Positions 59,801 to 64,000 of a stretch of DNA of 64,000 bases are shown here, one piece after another. The notes beneath the pieces were generated by a model, which searched no databases, was not told the DNA's origin, and saw only the letters and a program-made list of their open reading frames with translations. Source of the stretch: Chloroflexus aurantiacus J-10-fl (GTDB lineage: Bacteria; Chloroflexota; Chloroflexia; Chloroflexales; Chloroflexaceae); the NCBI RefSeq assembly GCF_000018865.1, contig NC_010175.1:2108001-2172000 (forward strand), read 5' to 3'. Position 1 is the stretch's first letter; each line of letters opens with the position of its first letter. The translations under genes were made by a program, and so were the position numbers.

Positions 59801-60101
59801 CTCGATAAGCATCAGCCGCCGCCGCAACGTCACCTTGCCGCTGATAGCATTGAGCAATATAGCTGAGAAAAAAAGCATTGGTGCGGTCAGTTTCGTACAA
59901 ATCGCGAAATGCCTGCAACGCCTTGTCAAACCGGTTCGTCTGAAAGAGGGCGACGGCTGCGGCGGTGCGTGCTTCGAGGTCTTGTGGGAACTCTTGCAAT
60001 GCCCGTACCGCTGCCCGTAACGAGTCTTCCCAACGACCTTGTGCCGATGCGTCCCGACACTGCTCCATTGCGCGATCAAAGATTGCCCGGTTGCCTGCCA
60101 T
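56829..60101 (-). CDS. Large tetratricopeptide-repeat protein
   Basis: This 1090-residue protein is built of TPR helices, for example EDSLRAAVRALQEFPQDLEA near 28 and PEEALAKYQLLIETYRVRGE near 535. A charged, Pro-rich linker (about 410-480, QPQPAPAEPEPPVPDTDTG) divides an N-terminal and a C-terminal TPR block. There is no signal peptide or catalytic motif, so it is probably a cytoplasmic scaffold. The ATG at 60099-60101 is preferred, with GGAAAG upstream; an ATG at 60116 is the alternative. It ends 2 bases before cdaA, suggesting a link to c-di-AMP or membrane assembly that is not established. Confidence 0.85.
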   Translation of the reverse strand: MAGNRAIFDRAMEQCRDASAQGRWEDSLRAAVRALQEFPQDLEARTAAAVALFQTNRFDKALQAFRDLYETDRTNAFFLSYIAQCYQRQGDVAAAADAYRALADLHSAQGRSLQAAESLRELLSLQPELDDQRRRLAQLYEDIGALPEAADTHLELAQRLIAQGDLAAALQEVEWALRLVPNQRAARDLATRLREQLGTQPVASVAMRGTSGLRPSLPTGALRGSASQPEHLIAEAMACQQAGDEDRAVELYEQALQAGLERADVLYSLGLLYQSRGNLKAAVGVLTRAAGDPEYALSAHFALGQVYRDLGQLPQAAQEFELTISLVDLETIGKAEADDLIAMYESAATVYEQIGDLARASTLYGTLADFLASKRWGRDRAVEFKNRAKELADRNMFAKLRTIGTGVLQPQPAPAEPEPPVPDTDTGRWGKIRPITDFLRSGNIPDNDQAPAVEPVAIEQLPLLERMSAPTALATPEFPPPTPLDPTGLDEVTAGWLELSGTYLTQGLLDAALDACLEVIHHNVEYLPIHLRMGEIYERQGRPEEALAKYQLLIETYRVRGEAEKAIDVYFRFIELSPDTVNARSKLAELLKQTGRIDEAVEQLLQVANTYFRLGQTNKALEEFRRLLQWAPKHRDVHAQYGLALLKLERFEAALDEFRQALELGSPDDPVALARLNITLALMGEQPAVIWDSLATVLAELKKQPGEFAAVQAEYRAAFLIEDRALLHYMLAIIQQQHEQHNMALLELDQAQALLASEPDPMLPPALVYQATADSYIALGKAEEALEQLRRGQAVADQTSPNPTLRHPFAIPPSRAALVRRMAEAYAMSDDLVGAEQALVEAKRLLPYDRAIYTKLAEVYFRQGKLAEALAQLDEMATYYEERQQLDRAIEMLEYAVRLAPNHIGMGSRLARMQLRRGYLDQGLAGLVRVSELQKRAGQLKDAVASLQEVAQTYWMLSDHERAREMYDRIVQIAPNDIDARQWLALMHTLARRTKEAISEKKQIARIFAQQRDYDNAIAELHQIIGLDQQDLEAYYMLYDMLMRREEYGQASQLCRRMLKMPGIETERVEAMLSAANRMLEQRKSAPPQS

Positions 60102-60126
60102 AGCGTCTTTCCGCATGCTATCGGCG

Positions 60127-61056
60127 CTACTTCCCTAACAAGAACAAAATGAGCGCCTTTTGAACGTGGAGTCGATTCTCTGCCTGCTCAAATACGACAG
60201 ATTGCGGCCCGTCGATAACCTCAGCCGTTACTTCCTCACCACGATGCGCCGGTAAGCAGTGCATCGCCAGTGCGTGTGGTGCCGCATGGGCCATAAGCGC
60301 TGTGTTTACCTGATACGGTGTAAAGACCGGACGACGACGTGCAGCTTCGTGCTCCTGCCCCATCGATGCCCAGACATCAGTATACACTGCATCGGCTCCG
60401 CTAACCGCTTCGACCGGAGAAGCTGTAATGGCGAGCGTGGCGTCGTGTTCCTGGGCCAGTCGTTCCGTTAGTTCGATAATGTCGGGTGCCGGTCGGTAAT
60501 CGGGTGGACACCCAATCCGCAGGTTGAGACCCAGCGTTGCACCCAATAACATCAACGAATGACAGACATTATTTCCATCACCAACATACGCCAGGGTGAG
60601 ACCCTGTAAGCGTCCGAAGCGTTCACGGAGCGTCAGCATATCGGCCAGTGCCTGACATGGATGCTCACGATCCGAGAGTGCATTAATAACCGGTACCGTC
60701 GCATAGCGCGCCAGAGTCTCAACCGTGGCATGCTTGAACACCCGTGCCGCGATAATTGCCACCCAGCGACTTAAATTGCGAGCAACGTCAGGAACACTCT
60801 CACGCCCGCCCATATCAATGTCATTTGCCGAGAGATAGGAAGGATGTCCACCGAGCTGGGTCATACCGGCTTCAAAGGCTACCCGTGTGCGCAGAGAAGG
60901 CTTTTCAAAGACGAGAGCGAGTGTCTGGCCTAACAAGGGCCGATCATTGACCTGGCCGGCGCGCCATGCCGCTTTAAGCATTGCGGCCCGATCAAGCAGG
61001 GCTTCCGCCTCAGCACGGTTAAGATCGGCTGCGGAGAGAAAATGTCGTAATGTCAT
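60127..61056 (-). CDS. argF: Ornithine carbamoyltransferase
   Basis: This 309-residue enzyme makes citrulline from ornithine and carbamoyl phosphate. The carbamoyl-phosphate loop is EKPSLRTRVAFE near 53, with the usual SxRT core. The second signature is HPCQALADMLTL near 131. The ornithine loops are DVWASMGQE and MHCLPAHRGEEVT, both characteristic of OTC rather than aspartate transcarbamylase. No other arg gene is adjacent. It sits between a helicase loader and the TPR gene, 25 bases from the latter. Confidence 0.95.
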   Translation of the reverse strand: MTLRHFLSAADLNRAEAEALLDRAAMLKAAWRAGQVNDRPLLGQTLALVFEKPSLRTRVAFEAGMTQLGGHPSYLSANDIDMGGRESVPDVARNLSRWVAIIAARVFKHATVETLARYATVPVINALSDREHPCQALADMLTLRERFGRLQGLTLAYVGDGNNVCHSLMLLGATLGLNLRIGCPPDYRPAPDIIELTERLAQEHDATLAITASPVEAVSGADAVYTDVWASMGQEHEAARRRPVFTPYQVNTALMAHAAPHALAMHCLPAHRGEEVTAEVIDGPQSVVFEQAENRLHVQKALILFLLGK

Positions 61057-61144
61057 GGTAACATTCTTTCTTTCTATTCAGGCACAGGCAGGTCTGGCAA
61101 ACGCCGACAGGATTGTATGCGCCGTAGCGTGTATTTCACTCAGT

Positions 61145-61993
61145 TCATTCCTGAGTCCTGGCGCGAGAGCTGTCGCCCCGGCGTCGGCGTGAATGATACC
61201 GCTGTTCAAGACTCAGACGGCGATAATCTCCTGCTTCGATGATAATCCGTTCCCGACAGATAGCGGTATCGTACATCCGGGAAAGAATGCGCGGATCGAT
61301 ATCCTTCGGGTCACGATTACTGGTGATCACCGTCGGTAGAGCATAATTATACCGATGGTTCATGATCTGGTAAAGTTTTTCTCGTGCCCAGGGGGTCGTA
61401 TTTTCGGTGCCCAGGTCGTCAAGGATCAGCAATGGTACATCGCGCACCAGTTCAAACCGTTCATCGTAGGCCGTCTCAGAATTAGGGCCGAAGGTTGAGC
61501 GAAGGTGGTCGAGCAGATCGGGCACAACGGTAAAAAGCACCGGCGTATGACGGTCAAGAGCTTCGTTTGCAATGGCGGCGGCCAGATGGGTTTTACCGCA
61601 CCCATACCCACCAAACAAAACCAGCCAGCCCTGGGGGTTTTGCGCATACTCATAAGCACGGGCAAATGCCCGCTGTACGCCGGGTACAGTACGGTCAAAG
61701 GTGGCAAACGTCTTATCACGCAGCGGTGCCAGGTTTGAGAGTCGCTCCAGTTCTTCGTAGCGTCGGCGTTCTTTCTCGGCCTGTTTGCAACGACAGGTGA
61801 TCAGAACGCCAAAATTGGGATCCCCATACGGCACGGCCAGCGTGTAGTAGCCAACACCGCGACAGATTGGACATACCTCTTCAGAGGTCGCTCTCGTCGC
61901 TTCCGCGGCGGAAGAGGTGTCCGAGTTGCCCGCTGGTATATTTTTCAATATCGATAGGTCGTCCGGTCTGATACGACGCAGGTTCTCGTCCAT
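61145..61993 (-). CDS. DnaI/DnaC-type replicative helicase loader
   Basis: This is a 282-residue AAA+ protein. A zinc-binding region (CPICRGVGYYTLAVPYG...CRCK, near 43-70) precedes the ATPase domain. Walker A is GGYGCGKTHLAAAIA near 128 and Walker B is LLILDDLGTE near 190. Sensor 1 is PTVITSNRDPKDIDPRI. The zinc finger at the N-terminus is as in Bacillus DnaI. The ATG at 61991-61993 follows a GGAGAGGTGGG box. The gene overlaps the upstream DnaD-like gene by 113 bases in another frame. Confidence 0.88.
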   Translation of the reverse strand: MDENLRRIRPDDLSILKNIPAGNSDTSSAAEATRATSEEVCPICRGVGYYTLAVPYGDPNFGVLITCRCKQAEKERRRYEELERLSNLAPLRDKTFATFDRTVPGVQRAFARAYEYAQNPQGWLVLFGGYGCGKTHLAAAIANEALDRHTPVLFTVVPDLLDHLRSTFGPNSETAYDERFELVRDVPLLILDDLGTENTTPWAREKLYQIMNHRYNYALPTVITSNRDPKDIDPRILSRMYDTAICRERIIIEAGDYRRLSLEQRYHSRRRRGDSSRARTQE

Positions 61994-62591
61994 TGGCGGC
62001 CCACCTCTCCAGCATACGCTGAATATAACGCCACGAACGTACATTCGCCCGTACTGCCTCGCGAATGGCATCTTCGAGCCATTCAGCGGGATAGCGGGCA
62101 CTGGCCTCACGCAATTCCTCAAGTAATAATGGTGTTACCAGTCCAATATTTTGTTCGTACAATTCTATCAGACCCGGTCGCTCGCCAATCGCCTCATCGG
62201 CTGGAGGAACGAACCCACTCGCTCCGACTTGTTCTGCCCATGCCCGGTTGGCCGGTGTATTGATGAGATACCAGTTCCGTACCCGGCCATCGCGTGGCTC
62301 TACCAGATGTAAAACGGTGCCCCGACGTACCGCTGCTGTCAGTCCTTCATCGAGCAGCTCCTCGAACGAACGTAGGGTACTGAGCGACTGCAACGAGCGC
62401 CTGAGTAGATCATCATTGAGGAGATCATCCCAACTGAGCCGCCGTGGTCGGCTACGCAGGCGACTGATGCGGTAGAAGAGATGCAGCGTCACTTTGATCT
62501 CGCTCGGCTTTGTGATAGCCGGCAATATCTCGGTGAAAAACTCCGGCGGGATGCCGGTTAGTCGTTCAGTTGTGAAGCCACTGAAAGTCAT
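61881..62591 (-). CDS. DnaD-domain primosome protein
   Basis: This is a 236-residue protein. The N-terminal winged-helix-like part (about 1-110) begins LTGIPPEFFTEILPAITKPS. A C-terminal DnaD/DnaB_2 domain has ELYEQNIGLVTPLLLEELRE and the family signature WRYIQRMLERWAANG (YxxxI...W) near 195. DnaD proteins help load the replicative helicase at origins with a DnaI-type loader, whose gene follows and overlaps by 113 bases. This pair heads the minus-strand gene train. GGTGAG lies before the ATG. Confidence 0.88.
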   Translation of the reverse strand: MTFSGFTTERLTGIPPEFFTEILPAITKPSEIKVTLHLFYRISRLRSRPRRLSWDDLLNDDLLRRSLQSLSTLRSFEELLDEGLTAAVRRGTVLHLVEPRDGRVRNWYLINTPANRAWAEQVGASGFVPPADEAIGERPGLIELYEQNIGLVTPLLLEELREASARYPAEWLEDAIREAVRANVRSWRYIQRMLERWAANGREPASYQTGRPIDIEKYTSGQLGHLFRRGSDESDL

Positions 62592-62812
62592 ACCTTCTCA
62601 CCGCCTGATGCGACCGGTGAATCTGTTCCTCTCCCCATGATACACCTTATGCAAGCATCTGATATGACGCAATAGAGTCTGTTTTGTCCGTACAACGCGG
62701 ATTCCAGGCATCGTACAAGCCGGGTTGGCTCTGCGGCATATACAAGCGCATTTTGATCCATGGTACCATATCTCGCCGGTGCACAGAATTACGACAAAAT
62801 CTGTGCAAAGTA

Positions 62813-62841
62813 TTGACAAAAACTATGAATCGTCATATCAT
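62813..62841 (+). promoter_or_regulatory. Sigma-70 promoter of the MFS gene with upstream dyad
   Basis: TTGACA (62813-62818), 17 bases, TATCAT (62836-62841): a near-consensus promoter with transcription starting about 50 bases before the ATG. GCACAGA (62781-62787) and TCTGTGC (62800-62806) form a dyad just upstream that could bind a regulator. Confidence 0.75.
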
Positions 62842-62897
62842 TTGCATGGCAAACTTTTCGACTTGCTATTTACTTCGATAGATCGGGAACTGGCACT

Positions 62898-64000
62898 ATG
62901 AAATCACGCTCGCCGCTTGTCTTTATCTTTCTGACCATTTTCATTGATCTGCTCGGCATCGGTATCGTCTTACCGTTGCTGCCTGAATATGTCAAAATTG
63001 TTGAACAATCAACATGGCCGTGGCTGGCCGAAAATCGAGCATTCATTGTCGGGGCGTTAACCGCTTCGTATGCGTTGATGCAATTTCTCTTCGCCCCGGT
63101 TTTGGGCGCACTTGGTGATCGCTTTGGCCGACGGCCGGTACTACTTCTGAGCCTGGTTGGCGCTGGGGTGAGCTATCTGGTCTTTGCTCTGGCCGAACAG
63201 TTAACGTTTCTCGGTGTTGAGACGGTGATCGGGCTGTTGTTTCTGGCCCGCATCGCCGCCGGAATCACCGGTGCCAGCATCAGTACAGCTCAGGCATATA
63301 TTGCCGACGTCACACCACCAAACGAGCGTGCTCGTGGTTTGGGAATGATTGGTGCCGCCTTCGGTCTTGGCTTTATGCTTGGCCCGGCCCTGGGCGGGTT
63401 GCTCGCTAATGTCAGTTTGCACGCCCCAGCCCTCTTCGCAGCAGCGCTCAGCTTTGCCAACGCGACCTTCGGCTTCTTTCGTCTGCCTGAGTCGCTGCCA
63501 CCGGAAAAGCGAGTACAGTCGCACGTCCGTGATCTCAATCCCATCAAGCGGTTGCTGGCCGTCGCCGGTGATCAGCGTGTTCAGCCATTCATTCTTGGTA
63601 GCGTCCTGTTCAATCTGGCCTTTGCCGGACTGCAAAGCAATTTTCCGGTCTATAGCGACGAACGTTTTGGTTTCAGTCCACAGCAAAATGCGTTTGTATT
63701 CGCATTTATTGGCCTGATTGCAGTCGTTGTGCAGGGATTTTTGATCAGGAAGCTAGTGGCCCGCTTCGGTGAAGCCCGCCTGACGATAGCCGGTCTGATT
63801 CTGATGGCAATTGGCTTCGCGGCTACCGGTCTGGCTTCCGCCGGATGGATGCTCTTCCCGGCTATTGGTCTGGTGGCTCTCGGTGGCGGTATGGTCACCC
63901 CGTCACTGACAAGTCTGGTATCGCAGTCGGTATCAGCCCAGGAGCAAGGCGCGACCCTGGGTGGTGTGCAGTCGTACAACAGTTTGATGATGGTAGCCGG
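62898..64000 (+). CDS. MFS transporter, TetA-like (partial)
   Basis: This is an open frame of 367 codons from ATG 62898 that runs off the right edge. It begins MKSRSPLVFIFLTIFIDLLG. Motif A is GALGDRFGRRPVLLLSL near residue 72 and the antiporter motif C-like GAAFGLGFMLGPALGGL is near 155. About ten helices are present so far. It belongs to the TetA/DHA1 group of 12-helix drug-proton antiporters; an efflux role is likely. Its promoter (62813) is divergent from the dnaD train. Confidence 0.9.
   Translation, partial: MKSRSPLVFIFLTIFIDLLGIGIVLPLLPEYVKIVEQSTWPWLAENRAFIVGALTASYALMQFLFAPVLGALGDRFGRRPVLLLSLVGAGVSYLVFALAEQLTFLGVETVIGLLFLARIAAGITGASISTAQAYIADVTPPNERARGLGMIGAAFGLGFMLGPALGGLLANVSLHAPALFAAALSFANATFGFFRLPESLPPEKRVQSHVRDLNPIKRLLAVAGDQRVQPFILGSVLFNLAFAGLQSNFPVYSDERFGFSPQQNAFVFAFIGLIAVVVQGFLIRKLVARFGEARLTIAGLILMAIGFAATGLASAGWMLFPAIGLVALGGGMVTPSLTSLVSQSVSAQEQGATLGGVQSYNSLMMVA

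Overview
The window looks like a chromosomal segment of a filamentous anoxygenic phototroph of the Chloroflexota, most likely Chloroflexus or a close relative. This is inferred from gene content: a bacterial inositol-phosphate synthase, a lipoprotein copper nitrite reductase, DnaD/DnaI-type helicase loading, c-di-AMP genes, RqcH, and GC-rich interspersed repeats. No rRNA, tRNA, CRISPR array or prophage was found. Both ends cut a gene: a small membrane protein on the left and an MFS transporter on the right.

Layout. 1-12.4 kb: a ferredoxin-NADP reductase/glycosyltransferase pair, a thiolase and an EamA transporter, set among repeats. The repeats include 13 tandem units of 239 bp, a 141-bp array, three 256-bp units inside a TA-flanked MITE-like element, and a second element nested in it. 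12.5-20 kb: a compact type VII (ESX/WXG100) secretion locus on the minus strand with a three-domain EccC-type ATPase, two small helical proteins, a possible chaperone and a large protein with a C-terminal lipase-like domain. 20.6-28.1 kb: GH1 beta-glucosidase with MFS transporter, a zinc-finger LCP protein, a secreted S9 peptidase and ApaG. 28.9-38.2 kb: ferredoxin and RqcH divergent from a plus-strand cluster of Gmk, YqeY-like protein, PgpH-type c-di-AMP phosphodiesterase, a glucosaminidase-like protein, an RsbR-like PAS-STAS protein and an M20 amidohydrolase. 38.2-45.8 kb: MBL hydrolase, exported intradiol dioxygenase, CAP protein, MoxR ATPase, enoyl-CoA hydratase, a 4x154-bp array and a GNAT protein. 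45.8-53.4 kb: a nitrogen-oxide group (ferredoxin, Crp/Fnr regulator, nirK, NnrS-like membrane protein) with a shared palindrome, interrupted by an HpaI-type aldolase, a MITE, a GT2 glycosyltransferase and inositol-phosphate synthase. 53.5-54.3 kb: a HepT/MntA pair. 54.7-62.6 kb: a minus-strand gene train dnaD-dnaI-argF-TPR-cdaA-cdaR. The last kilobase is an MFS transporter with a consensus promoter.

The main points for follow-up are the minimal type VII locus with its lipase-like substrate, the GTGAC-N4-GTCAC sites at identical spacing before nirK and the NnrS-like gene, a HepT toxin that has lost its catalytic histidine but kept the modified tyrosine, a CdaA with DMA instead of DGA, and the MITE family whose core appears to have been amplified into long tandem arrays.
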